From contig JAVLUZ010000718.1 in NCBI GenBank assembly GCA_036768485.1, positions 1 to 64,000 of the forward strand: a stretch of 64,000 nt of DNA, given 5' to 3'. The notes beneath the pieces are model-generated. The model did no database searches, was not told the DNA's origin, and saw only the letters and a program-made list of their open reading frames with translations. Shown here one piece after another: positions 33,411-45,899 of the stretch. The position numbers and the translations under genes were made by a program. Origin of the DNA: Mermis nigrescens (lineage: Eukaryota > Nematoda > Enoplea > Mermithida > Mermithidae). Positions within the stretch are counted from its first letter, which is position 1, and every line of letters begins with the position of its first letter.

Positions 33411-33690
33411 TCTGGGGGGTTTTATACCCCATGCAGTAAGTTAATGTAACCACATTTTATATTCAGTAACATTTTTTGCGATTTCACTCAACCAGGCCCC
33501 CAGAATTTCTTGCAGCCCATGATTGGTAAGAGGGCATTACCCCCAGAATTTAATTTTTTTGCAATTTTTTGTGCTCAATGAGAAATATTCAGAAATTTTG
33601 TTTATCCGTCATACCAGCATTTTTAAGACCATTTTTTACCTTTGAAAAATCTTGCGCCCCCTTCCGGAATTTTAGTGCAGCTCACCTATG
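33411..33690 (+). mobile_element. Degenerate hAT-type MITE M12
   Basis: Right end GCTCACCTATG and the internal CAATGAGAAAT, CATACCAGCATTTTTAAGACC landmarks are present. A second right-end-like piece (cccccagaatttcttgcagcccatgatt) at 33497-33526 suggests two overlapping old copies. No clear target duplication. Confidence 0.55.
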
Positions 33691-34101
33691 GTATGTACTA
33701 GCCGGTGATATTTAGTGGATATAAGATTTTCTGCATCTTTTGAAGACAAACAAAGTGAAAATCGCAAAATTGTTCCTAGCACCGGATCAAAAATTTCGTG
33801 TACTATTTATCTCAGAAAAAGCAAAAATATTGTATGAATGATTGAAAAATCTCGAAATATCTAGCTCAATTGATCAATTTCTACATTTTTCAGTCTTAAA
33901 AGCGATACAAAAGCCGATATAATCAAAAAAACATTTTATGCAGGCTATTTTGATCATCTTCATTATTTGACTACAGAAAGAGCGTGAACAATAATTTTAT
34001 TAATCTGGATTCCGGGGTTTAACCATCGCTCCTGACTTTATGCACCTATATTACACACGCATATAAGGCACATAGGTTTGCAGTTTAATGCATAGTTTTT
34101 A

Positions 34102-34263
34102 TCACTGAGACAGCGCATTGAAGAAATCAAGCACTGATGAGCAAAAACATAGTTCTTGAACAAATTCGTTGTTTGGTTCTCCAAACTGATCAAAGGATAC
34201 TATTATCTCACCCCCATGCACCTCAGCCTTGTTAGGTCGCCGCATATCGTGGATCTCTTCTCT
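34102..34263 (-). other. Candidate alternative last exon of the hAT gene
   Basis: A 3' splice-site-like ATTTTATAG ends at 34264, followed by an open frame in the phase required by exon 11 (REEIHDMRRPNKAEV...), ending in TGA at 34104-34102 after 53 codons. It does not resemble the hAT dimerisation tail expected there, so this may be a replacement exon or chance. Confidence 0.25.
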
Positions 34264-34306
34264 CTATAAAATTATATGACATTGATTTTATTGATGTTCA
34301 TTTATC

Positions 34307-34309
<3 letters not shown>

Positions 34310-34395
<86 letters not shown>

Positions 34396-34404
34396 GTTAT
34401 ATAG
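34310..34404. repeat. TA dinucleotide microsatellite
   Basis: About 80 bases of pure (TA)n followed by an imperfect tail. Lies just downstream of the hAT gene exons. Confidence 0.97.
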
Positions 34405-34568
34405 TTTTATTTAGTTTTATTTCATTATTTCGAATTTACGTATTCATTTTATCATTTATCAGAATAAGAAGCAATCGGCTAAGCTGTTAATTGGAAGTGT
34501 AATCATTAAAAGGTCTCCGTGTAAAAGTAAAATGTTAAGTATTTCAAATTAGTTCCTTCTTTATGCAC

Positions 34569-37500
34569 CTGCAGTAAAATTTTCACGTTTGGGTAAAATA
34601 TTGCATTGCACTGCGTTAGGCTATCCAAGGCATCGACTGGCATCATATTGCTTTCCGTGTTCTTCCACAGGTTTTGCCAAAGGCTTAATTCGGCTAATAC
34701 TGTGTCTTTGTCGTCCAGGAAATCCGCATAAAAATCGATCAGCGAAGCAAGCTCAGACATGGATGATTCGACTAAATGTTGTTTATGAGAATAATTATAT
34801 GAAGCACTGTTTTGTTTGTACAAGGTCCGTTTGTACATGTACAAAGATGGTCTCCAAAAGTCTTTGTACATTTTGTACATGCAAATTTTCGAGTACAATA
34901 ATATGGTTCAGTAGCGATTTTAGTGTGGTAAAACAGGGTTTTTTGACCTTTGATATTGTATTTTAGCTGATTTCTGGGTTTCTGACTCCGAAAATTACTA
35001 AAAATTGTATCATAACGGCGTGAAGCGCCAAAAAATTTGACATTTTTACATTCTAAACGCAAATTCTGTCATTTCAAAGATATGTAGGACAAACACTTAC
35101 TCATTTCGACGCCAAGCGCCGATAATTATCGGGAATTCTACACCTTTTTACACTTTTTGTCGTCCCAAAAATCTTTGTACACGTACAAAGACGGTCCTAA
35201 AAAGTCTTTATACATCGGGAAAAATATTTGCCGAATACAAAAAAACACTGATATAAAGTGATATTCAATTCTTATTAAGTCCTCAATCGCATACCTATTT
35301 TGCTGGGTAGAAGCTTGGAAATTGTGAATACCGCTTTTTGATGGGCTCCAAAACGGGCTATCAAATTATCTTTCACGCTGGCTAAAAACGGATGAAACAC
35401 ATTCGCTCTATAAAAACTACTAACACTCACTGTCTCAGTGCTCTGTAAGCGCTGACGAGCTGTTAGTCTTGGCAAACTGATTTCTGAACCCGCCATGCTA
35501 GCTAATCCTTAAGAATAATGCAAATTATACATACTTAATTTGTGCAAGAAACATGGTATGATAACACACATTCCCATAGGGGGTGAGGGGGTATTACCCC
35601 ACCTCAGGGTCCGAGACTTGAATCACTGTCAGACGATTTTGAGCTATCAAACATTTTTTGCATGATTTTTGGTTACAAAAGCTGCGAAGATGTAAAAAAT
35701 TTTCGCCGACCAGTACTTTTCTGTTTTTTACCCATAAAATGCCTAAAATGAACTTAAATGATCTGAAAAGTCAAAATTTTTGATGAAACCTTATATTTCT
35801 CACTTACAAGAATGACGGAACTAGTCAGAATGGGACAAAAAGTAGTTTTAAATGCATTTTTTTACATTAAAACGTGCTATAAAGGATTTTTGAGCCATTT
35901 TTCATATTTGACGTGCAAAAAAGCCTATCCCAAATTTTTAGGATTTCACCCCCATGAACTTTTGACCTTGAGAAACTATGTATGATAATGATGTCATAAA
36001 AACCTTTAGCCTTGTCCAAAACTTCTGAGAATATTTCTTCATCGGCTAGCCAGCTATCCAGAGTATCGACTACAGTTTTAACTTGTTTTATCGCGCCCAA
36101 TAAATCACTTTTTGACGTTTGCAAAGACCTAAATCATCTTTATATCTGTATTTCAGACAGAGAAATTGTACCTTAAAATACTCACTTAGATAGGTGAATT
36201 GTCAAGGCCAAGATTTTCACCAAAGTGGATAACGCGAATAGAAATTCCGAACTTTGGAGAGAATTCAAGAAACACTTAGCTTTTGATGATGTTGTCATAT
36301 CTTTCAGAGTAGAAAGTGTGGCTAAGCAATCCAAAACATTTTCAAACAGCAAAAAGAAAGTCTGAATAGATTCGTGTCTTTCAACCCATCTTGTCTCACA
36401 AAACTGTTTTAACGTTTTCTGCTGGGAACCACCACAAATTTCCGTAAACATTGCTTTTCTACTCGCTGATCCATTGATAAAATTAATGATTTCGGACATT
36501 AGGGCGACAGCATGGCGAATAGCAGGCACCTGAAGTATTTAAGCTTTTCAAAAAGTTTTTGATAAAATGACGAGCATAAAGGACAATTCTGTTTCACACA
36601 AGTATGAGCATAACCTATTAAAATTTTTGGCGATAATAGACTGACAGATTGCTATAATTGCAGTTACAATTATAATTACCATTAGTTGACTGTTGATGAA
36701 ATTCCTTAAAATTTAAGCAGGAACAGACATAGATCATAAACATACGTAGGCGTGGATGGGGTTTGGGAGTATGGACCCCCAAGAAACCTAAATACCCCCA
36801 GAATACAAAACACTCCCCCAGAATTCAATTTTTAAAATTTTTGTTTTTAGCAATTTTTTGATGCCAATGGATAGTGCTCGATTAAAAACGTTTAAAATGG
36901 TGTTTTTCTCCACATTACCATTTTTAAGGCCATTTTTTTACTTTTGAAAAATCTTGCACACACACACACACACACCCAGAATTTTGTTTGCCGCCCACCT
37001 GTGATCATAAGTGAAATAAAGATGTATGTGTAAAAATCGTAATGAGCAAAGAAGTATATAATAGTGAATAATCTATAATGATTTTTGCAAATAAAAGAGG
37101 GGACAACTATACACCTGGCTTGCTTTGCTGATAGTCAAATTGAGACAGTGGCTGGCACAGTGAATGTAAGCTGCCTTCGGATAAATTTTCCTCATTTCTG
37201 CTTGCACTCCGTTATATTGCCCACTCATTGCAGCAGCGCCGTCATAACCTGTAAATTATTGATTGTTTTTATATCTACGTTGCTAAAATAAGATTTAAAT
37301 GTCAACCTTGCCCAACTAAATATTCTGGATTAAGTCCTAGATTCGTGAGCTCTTGTATAATAGTAGAAGCGAGGCCAGATCCTGAAATTTTGTAAGACTT
37401 CTAAACATCACTCATTTTTTAGAATTTTTAAATTTGAATACCCGTCAAATCTACAACATCAACAAATTTCAGAAATTTTTCGACTATTTGATCCGCTGCA

Positions 37501-39943
37501 ACATAACGTATGCATAAGCACATTTGCTCCTTCGTAGAACTGTCCATAGTTTCATCAGCTAGGACTGTGAAGTACTTCGCCTAAGATAGAATCATGTACT
37601 CAAAATCACATACTATATTCTTTAAATTCAGAAATATAACTTTTTTCGCATCATTTAATATTGATTGTACGATCAGGTCCCCACAGGAATCGATGATACA
37701 ATTCTGTATATGCGGGCTGATGTACATTGCGTTCTTTTTATATTCTTTGAGATGTTTCTTCAAAGTCTCATCGCCTGAATTAGCACGAAATTTCAGTATA
37801 CTTCGGAAATTACCCTCGTGATAGATATCTTCATCCAACTCGACGCCAACTGGGCCAGAATCTTCTTTGCCTCTAAAAGCAAGCCCGCTACGTCCAAGGA
37901 AAATTATTGTCTCGACAATAGGCAATAATCTGTAAAAATTATGATTGATTTCTAATAAGTTTCAACTCACGAAAGCACATTTTTATGATAAGGTATGGTA
38001 GAAACACTAAATCGTAAGTCACTTTGCATACTAGAATATTGTGTGCCGCAGGGATTTATGGAAGGCTGGTTATTTAGTGGAACATCTGATATTAGCATCC
38101 ATACAATAAATAGTTGTCTTGGTTATTTAATTTAAAAAAATTTGTCAGCATAAGAATTTGAAAAATCATTAAATAGTCCAAGATTACTCCACAAATTCGC
38201 CCATTTTCTGGTGCATTGTGGTTTAAGTATGACCACACGTGGGCGTGGGGGTTTGGGGGTATGCAGCCCCAGAAGTTGGAATACCCGCTCCCAGAAATCA
38301 AAATACTCCCCCAGAATTCAATTTTTGAATTTTTTGCTTTGTAGCGATTTTTTGATGCCATTGGATAGTGCTAGACGAGAAACGTCGAAAAAGGGTGTTT
38401 TTTCACCACACGACCACTTTTAAGACAATTTTTTACCTTTGTAAATTTTTTCACCCCCCCCCTCTCCCAGAAATTTTTTCACACCCCCAGAAATTTTTTC
38501 ACGTACCCCCAGAATTTCGATGCTGCCCACCTATGAGTATGACCATTGAGAATAATAAAAATCACTGCTTACTTTTCACGGTTTTCCATGATGGCTTTAG
38601 CTCGGGCGGTGTCGAGGAGATTCACCACTTCGTTGCTGGGCGAGTGAACAGTTCTCTCGAATTCCAAGGCTTGCAGAACAGCCATCTTATGATAGTCACG
38701 CTCAGCATGAGTAGACACGTACCCATCTTTGCCAAATAAATGATCGTATTGCTGTAAGGGTGTCGTAACCAATGTTTTGAGCCTTTGGTCTGCACGTCGA
38801 CCAGCTTCTAGCTTGCGGAACAGCACGCAAGGCTAAATTTAAAAAAAGTCGAATAGTAGTATAAATTAATCATTTTCAGCGATTATTTTTCCAGTCTTTC
38901 CATGATTTAGCATCATTAAGTGCACAATCTTTGTTAAGCGAAGATCAAATGGAAAATTTGAAAAATTGAAGATCAGAGTTTTTCTTTCGTACTTGAAGAT
39001 CATCCAATATTTAAGTAGGCCATGAAGTAAATTTTTCTTCCACATTTTCGTTAGTAACTTTTACATGGTTTATAATGCGACAATTGGTTACATAACATGA
39101 TCTTTAATTGTATTTTTCTGCCCGCCCGCATATTCTTGGCTTCAGATCCGTACTGCATGTACACTTAGTATCTGAATAGTTACCTTGCAGAATAAGCCGT
39201 TCTTGCTTTGACTGAAACACAACCAAGGGTACTTTTTCGAGATGATCCAAAGCGCAAATAACGCTTTTCCGTTTTTCCTTTCGAAACTCGAGTGGAAAAT
39301 GGCATTTGAAAGTTTGGCGAAGGTTTCCACGTGTGCTGGAGCAATCTGATAGAAAGTGTAACGGTTAAAATCCGTCCTCTTCACACTACGTATTTTAATA
39401 TTATTCTTGGTTTTTGAAGATTTTTCCACTTTCGGTATTTTTATGTTTGAAAGATAACATTGGGGAGAGCTGCATCCTAATTGTTCAAGTACATAGTGCA
39501 GATAGGCATTACAATGAGGAAAGTTTCTAACATTTTGGTAGTTTATCAATTAAAAAAATATAAAAGTGCGTGAAAAGCTGATTTAAGCGGATAAATGCTT
39601 ATAGGATACATATGAATTTCTCGTAGTTAAACGAAACGATAACTTGAGAAAAACATGCACGCGCTTCTCATTTCTTCTCGTACCTCATCTTTAAATCGTC
39701 TTCTAATCGCCCGTCAAGATAAAAACCTATATCTAGAGGATCGTTTATTGCGGTATTTTGAAGTTCGTCCTCTTCTGGGGCAAGAACGCATGTCTCACTC
39801 GCAATTGATTGATCCAGATCAGTCGCAAGGCTGCTCGTTTCGCTTCTATCAATTTGATCCTCTCGCCTTGGACTAGTTTCTTCGTGAAGACGCTTAGCTG
39901 AATTAGCTTTGAACAATTCTAATAAATTCGATTGCCTTTTCAT
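34569..39943 (-). CDS. hAT-superfamily transposase-like gene (zinc-finger MYM1-like), 11 exons
   Basis: Exons (- strand, my splicing): 39943-39684, 39526-39184, 38832-38573, 37929-37641, 37580-37442, 37381-37307, 37248-37115, 36529-36186, 36128-36004, 35507-35295, 34771-34569. Every junction has GT..AG and matching phase, and the 795 codons contain no stop. Start MKRQSNLLELF. Domains: TTF-type zinc finger (KKYPWLCFSQSK, LFCK|PCVLF), then EGNFRSILKFR; RNase H-like core with FTVLADET (first Asp), VGQ|GYDGAAAMSG (second Asp), HCASHCLNL and CETRWVERHES; part of the hATC dimerisation domain (LLQ at the end). The usual last ERSFS-type exon was not found. Most introns without insertions are 50-70 bases. 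MITEs lie in introns 3, 7 and 10, a family A fragment in intron 9. Confidence 0.85.
34805..35250 (+). mobile_element. Family C short element C1 (hAT-like MITE)
   Basis: Ends CACTGTTTTGTTTGTAC and GTATTCGG-like inverted counterpart ..AAAAAAACACTG; flanked by ATATGAAG (34797-34804) and ATATAAAG (35251-35258), an 8-bp duplication with one change. Inside are the palindromes TTTGTACATGTACAAA and TTTGTACACGTACAAA. Located in intron 10 of the hAT gene. Confidence 0.75.
35575..35990 (-). repeat. Family A repeat fragment A3
   Basis: Reverse-strand match to 3110-3545 and 49080-49330 (the cgagacttgaatcactgtcagacgatttt block and the tagtttctcaaggtcaaaagttcatggggg block). Lies in intron 9 of the hAT gene. 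Confidence 0.65.
36741..37013 (+). mobile_element. hAT-type MITE M13, in intron 7 of the hAT gene
   Basis: CATACGTAGGCG start, GCCCACCTGTG end. Flanks ATCATAAA (36733-36740) and ATCATAAG (37014-37021). The usual C-run near the right end has been replaced by a CA microsatellite (36957-36975). Confidence 0.9.
38234..38535 (+). mobile_element. hAT-type MITE M14, in intron 3 of the hAT gene
   Basis: CACACGTGGGCG start, GCCCACCTATG end; exact 8-bp duplication AGTATGAC at 38226-38233 and 38536-38543. The right part carries a tandem triplication of the CCCCCAGAAATTTTTTCAC unit (38455-38512). Inserted about 30 bases inside the exon 3 donor site. Confidence 0.95.
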
Positions 39944-40490
39944 TATATTAATATAAATAAATGAAATCAACGGGAAGCTAAAAAACAAACTTTTTGTAAT
40001 ATATAAAAATGGTGAGCATTGGAGCGCAAATATGTTGAAGTTAGAATACGGCAGTAAATTTATAAGGATGCAATGTTATCAAAACGCGACGACACAGTTG
40101 AATTTCAGTCGTGAAACAACGTGTTCTTGTGCATCAGATACAGAATGGAGAAAAAATGCTAATAAGCGAGTACGAGTACAATAAACGACATCACAAACTT
40201 GCGCATAAAGCGAATAACAGTGATTCGGGATGCGTAGAACATAACAGCCAGTTAGAGGAACAACGCCTGCCTTGATGTAGTCCATACGAAGCGGAGATAT
40301 ATCATGTCCCGAAAATGGAAATTTAGGATAAAAAACGCGATAGAAAGCTAACTTACAGTAATTTGCTGTTAGATAAGAACATTTTGCAAATTATAATATT
40401 AGCTCGTCCGTGCCTCATTTTCGCGTACCTAATGGCATTATTTTTTTCCGCCAAGGGGGGGGGGCGGGACCGCCCCCCCCCCCCGCCCAT
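39944..40490. other. 5' flank of the hAT gene ending in a G/C-run palindrome
   Basis: No further coding sequence. At 40455-40490 a run of G, then GGGGCGGGACCGCCCC, then a run of C ends in CGCCCATG. The last bases equal the reverse complement of the C-rich terminus of the hAT-type MITEs (CATGGGCG followed by G-run). Confidence 0.5.
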
Positions 40491-41125
<635 letters not shown>

Positions 41126-42529
41126 TTAAAATAAATTGCTAAAATTTTTTGCAGAATCACTAATTTTTTTTTATTTTTAACCACAAAAACCTGCATATGT
41201 GATCGAAAAACGCAAAACACGCAAAAAAAATTTGGTTTAATATTTAAAATTGCTTCTGAACGCGTCAAATATATTAAATAAAAAACAACTCCTTTGTATT
41301 TGAAAGTGTACATAGAAATGAGATTCAACTCACAAGCACATAGTGACTGTAGAGATTTGAATTTCGGAGTGCTAAGTTTATGTATATGTATCATTCCTTA
41401 TAAAACATCTGAATCCACTTTTGAAAAGTTTTTCGATATTTCTGCTAGTATAACATATTCTTGTTGACCTAAGTTGATATAAAAAATTAAAAAAAAAACA
41501 ACAATACTTGATTTGAGCATACAAGAAGCAAAAAAGTAGGGGGTAAATTGGCTCCATTGCCTTATGCCAAACAAACATTTTGAACCAAATTTTCTTGTAT
41601 TTATCACTAGGAAGAAACAGCATCGTTAGAAATTCCGAAAAACTAATGTTCTACGCCCAAAAAGGCACTTTAGAAAACTCTTTTAGCCCCCACCCCAAGA
41701 ATTCCCATGTTGTGCATGCATGGTACAAAGAGTTCAATCATACTTTAAAATCTAGTAATAGATGCTCTGCCATTGTGCGTCGCTAAGCAGCAAATATTCT
41801 AAGGATAACTGCATCCGCGAATTATCTCATCTCGAATATAATGCCAATACTCGTTAAGTGGCAAAATTCGTCCAAAAACAACTAAAAAATGTAAATATTA
41901 CTAATATATGAATTGTATCTTCACACAATATCCAGCACAATAGACTACTTATCGTTAAGCATTTCACATTTTAATTCCTACAAGCTTATTTATCATAAAC
42001 ATACCTAGTTATTTATTACTTGTCCTCTTCCATCAAACGGGTTTTTATTAACATAGTTTGTGGACAATAAGAGGATCATACAGGTAACGGTTGAAAATTC
42101 TGAGAGGAAACCCACGTGTGGGGGATTACTGACCTAATTTGTGGCCAAAAACACTCAGAAATGGTCAAAAACGCAAGTATTCGCCAAAAAGGAGGGGACA
42201 AAAAATTCTGACGTTGGGGGATGGGGAACAACTTACTTTGCATGGGTGTCACAGATGGACGTGAGGAGCTAAGGGTTCACAGCAGACATGCACGGCATGG
42301 GAATTCTGGAGGCGGGGGCGAAATTATAAAATGCCCTTTTTGGGCCAAAAAATTGTGAATACGCGTCAAAAACACGTAGATTTTTTGCGTTTTGGACGAT
42401 ACTTTACCTTTCTGGGGCATAAAAACACAATAAAATCGACAAAATCAAGAAGTCGAACAAATTGGATAAAATATGGTAAAAACATGTGTATAGTGGCGCG
42501 AAGCTCCACAAATTTAGCACTTTTGAGCA
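41126..42529. other. Unassigned stretch
   Basis: No long coding frame. 42290-42330 shows a faint likeness to the MITE ends (gaattctggaggcggggg) but no termini. Confidence 0.4.
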
Positions 42530-43577
42530 AACAGATAGCTAAAAACACTTGATAAAGCACCTTTTCTACTTATTTTTGAAAATTTCTGAGAACTTTCTAA
42601 AAATCACGAATTATGGGGGTGAAAAAATTTCCGAAGGGATTAAAATTTTTCTGGAAGCTGGAAACTCCACCCCAAGATCATGTATGGTTTACACCACAGA
42701 ATATTTGTGCGCAAATTAAAACTTTCAGGGAGAGGTGAAAATGAGATAGCTACGAGTAAGTGCTTGACAAAAAAAAAGATTCTACTGCAAAAAAAGATAT
42801 TTCGAGCATTTGTGGCAAATACGTATATAGACCTCCTTTCGAGCTCACGAACAGTTAGTTAAAGCATCCTGATTTAAAAATAGCTATTTAGCCCTTTTGG
42901 AGGAGGGAGAGTAGCTAGAAATCCTTCTGAAACTCAAAGAAAAACGACCAAATAGAATTTCTGAACTCGCACGGTGTGTGACTGAGTCAAAAAGGCTTTA
43001 CATAGCTAGTTTTCTGAGCCTCAGAAAAAGCTACATAGCGATGTATTTTCAGTCAAAGTGACTGTATAGCTAAGCCCAAAAGTAGTGAACGACCGGGGCG
43101 ACTTTTTTGGCCGCGGCCGAGGTCAGACAACGAAAATATTATTGCATGACACATACTTGGGGTGGGCATAGGAAAAGAAATAATAGAGCGGCTGCTCCAT
43201 TCAGTAGTAAATGGCAAGCGCAAAGTTAGGTGCGCCTTTTCATATCAAGTTTTATTACTATTTATGTCACAAGAAACAAATTTAGTCCAGTGTTTCATTG
43301 TCTGGATCATCAATAAAGTCTATGTCGCTGCTACTAGCACACTCTATATCATTCGAATCTTTGCTACTGCTACTGATGCTGTAGCGATTGGATTCTATAG
43401 GTATTGGATGCAATAAATGAGACATCACAGCAAACAGATATCTAAAAACACTTGAAAAAGCACCTTTTCTACTTATTTTTTGAAAATTTCTGAGAACTTT
43501 CTAAAAATCACGAATTATGGGGGTGAAAAAAATTTCCGAAGGGATTAAAATTTTTCTGGAAGCTGGAAACTCCACCG
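42530..43577 (+). repeat. Near-identical direct repeats about 900 bases apart
   Basis: 42530-42675 and 43431-43577 match almost base for base (CAAACAGATAKCTAAAAACA, then gcaccttttctacttattttt, then the ggggtgaaaaaatttccgaaggg block, to GGAAGCTGGAAACTCCACC). The 750 bases between contain no recognised gene. Could be a tandem duplication or the ends of a small element. Confidence 0.8.
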
Positions 43578-43588
43578 TCCGACTGCGT

Positions 43589-43637
43589 GACTTGTGTCTT
43601 GGACCTTGAGACGCCCTCAAGGTCCAAGACACAAGTC
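43589..43637. repeat. Perfect 22-bp hairpin
   Basis: Arms 43589-43610 and 43616-43637 are perfectly complementary (GACTTGTGTCTTGGACCTTG.. ) around a 5-base loop ACGCC, with partial pairing continuing outward. The right side (AAGTCACTGTCAGACGATTTT) matches the family A block at 35610-35640, so this is a palindromic end-to-end remnant of family A. Confidence 0.85.
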
Positions 43638-43919
43638 ACTGTCAGACGATTTTTTGTGAAATCCTTTTGAATTTAGATCACAGCTGGCATGCTTTGATTT
43701 ATTGCATGCGTGCGTTTCAAAAGTGTATGCATGCTGCAGGTACAGTCCGAGAAAAAAAAGATAAAAATAGATAGGAATATTCATGCATATCATTATAATT
43801 CTCGTTTGCTCCATTGGAATCTCATCTAAGAGATAATGTGCATCCAGTGTGCAATCAATTGCATATTTCTCTGCTGCAAAAGTGCATTTTAAAATTAATT
43901 TCAGCCTGAGTGTGTTCCG

Positions 43920-44523
43920 CACAGGTGAGCAATGCTGCGCCACCCGCGCCACTGCGTAGCGCCAGAAGGCACTCTGGTACCTTCAGAACCCCAGCTGGGT
44001 GGCTTCAGAAAAAAAAGTTTATGATTGGGGAGGGGGTGGAATGTTTTGAACAAAAAATAAAAAAGTGAGAAAATATCAACCAAGTAGCCAACCAACCAAC
44101 CACCTAACACGCCAACTAACCAGCCAACCAAACAACCAACCAACCAGACAAACAACCAACCAATTAGCCAACCAACCAACCAACTAACCAGCCAACTAGC
44201 CCACCAAACAAACAACCAACCAAACACATACCCAACCAAGCAGCTAACCAACTGGCCAAACAAACAACCAACCAACCTATTAACTAGCCAACCCCTCAAC
44301 CAACCAACTAGCCAACTAACCAACCAACTGGCCAACCAACCAACCGACCAAGTAGCCAACCACCACTCAACCAACCAACTAGCCAACCAACCAACTAGCC
44401 AACCAACTAGCCGGCCAAATAAGCACCCAACTAGCCAACCAACCAACTGGCCAACCAACCAACCAACCAACCTCAACAGAAGAGACCCCAGTACCTTAAG
44501 AACCAAAATCCATTGCCCAGGTG
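43920..44523 (-). mobile_element. GGTT-bearing hAT-like MITE, copy G2
   Basis: Reverse orientation to G1 at 61959. Starts CACAGGTGAGCAATG and ends CATTGCCCAGGTG. Contains a 385-base CCAA/GGTT-type minisatellite (44088-44472) and the conserved GGTACC..TTCAGAA flanks. No target duplication recognised at this copy, so one end may be eroded. Confidence 0.75.
44088..44472. repeat. CCAA minisatellite
   Basis: Irregular tandem array of ACCAACCAA/ACTAGCC units. On the - strand it translates as repeated LVGWLVG, giving a 201-codon open frame that is a by-product of the 4-base periodicity. Confidence 0.95.
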
Positions 44524-45412
44524 CATTTTAAAACAAATTCGTGGCCAATTAAGAGCAAAAGATTAAAAATCATATAGGCCCTAAATTTCTTTTGCCATTA
44601 GTTTTATGATTTTAAAAAGCGCATCTTTTTAACTAAATTAAAATTAGAAATAAGATTGAAGCGAATTGCTCTATTCTTTTGGAGGAAACGGTTTTTCAAA
44701 AGGTAATCTCCTTCTTCTACAAACCATATTTTTCACTGTTATGTATACTGTAAAGTTAGGAAGAGAGAATGAATAGTGACTGTAAGGTCTAAGCTAAATA
44801 TAGAATTTAACAAAATAGTGAAAAACAGATGACAAGTAGTTTGGCAAATCAATTGTACATCATGCATTGTGCGCTGAGTTATTTTGGTTGCAATATTTCG
44901 ATTTATTCCAGGTTAAGCCAAGTCAGAAATTCAACGCTCAATTACTACACTTTTTACGCAGGAGATTCAAGTTTTACGCATGGCTTGTTGCGCACGCAAG
45001 CCAATTTGCTATCTGATTAGCATAATTTATGCATCCTCAGTCAAACAGAGGGCAGGGAATGCGAGCTGAATAGAATAAATACAAAATGGTAGATACGCAT
45101 ATATTAGTACTTTAATTGAACAAGAAAAATTGTGAAGGGAGCTGGCTGGTCATAATAAAATTTGTGCAAAATAAAAGAATGGGCAATATTTTTTTAACTA
45201 TATGCTTGTCTGCAGAGACAGACACCATATGATGTATTTCACTTCTGAACTGAATATATTATTAATGTACATATTGTAAATAAATGAAAAAAGTGAAGAT
45301 ACAAAATATTTTTGAAAGCCGAAAATCAGGAGCTTTTTATCAATTTTGTATTTATGGGCATTATATTTATTATTTAGTTTATTTTAACAAAAATTTTAAA
45401 TATGCAGCACCT

Positions 45413-45591
45413 AAATTCTAGGGGTTACAATGGGAGAAATTCGCAAAAATATTACTAAAAATAGAATTCTGGGGTCTACAGTAATTTGCAGGGGTATTTC
45501 AACTTCTGGGGTCACAATCCCCCCATGGCCGTTTGTAGCCAGAAGGAAGAAGCATCAATGGTTTTTGATACAAAATTGTCTATGTTTCAGC
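45413..45591. other. MITE-like debris
   Basis: attctaggggttacaatggg .. aatagaattctgggg .. ggggtatttcaacttctgggg recalls the C-run side of the hAT-type MITEs in reverse, but termini and most landmarks are missing. Confidence 0.35.
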
Positions 45592-45899
45592 CACAAAATT
45601 TTCGAAAAATAATTTTTAGGCCGTTTCTTGTCCATTTTTGACCAAAGGAGGCGTTCGTTCTTGCCCCTCCCTAAAAAAGAGGTGGGGACCCCCCAACTTT
45701 CAAGCAGTCCTGTAGGCAGTCGTCTCTATTATTTTTAACTTGTATTCTAAAGTGAAGTATTTACTTCGGTTATTTAAAACTCCAGAATGCCTTACAACCT
45801 CTTCCCATCAATACTTGAGCCACATATTTGTCATGCAATGTATTCGTAACGTTTCGCATTGGTTCTGTCTAATTCGTTTCTTCCTTCCATTGCATTAGC

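Larger units (their letters stand above)
43640..45412 (+). repeat. Family B repeat, copy B1, split by a GGTT element
   Basis: 43680-43919 matches 63098-63340 (blocks gcatgctgcaggt, cagtccgagaaaaaa, atcattataattctc) and 44530-44620 matches 63630-63720 (aaaaatcatataggccc, tttcttttgccattagttttatg). The tail 45165-45412 occurs inverted at 63752-64000. No coding capacity. Confidence 0.7.

Noticed and set aside
43901..44506. 201-codon open frame of LVGWLVG repeats
   Set aside because: A by-product of the CCAA/GGTT minisatellite; the 4-base period gives a 12-base repeat open in several frames. Not a membrane protein gene.
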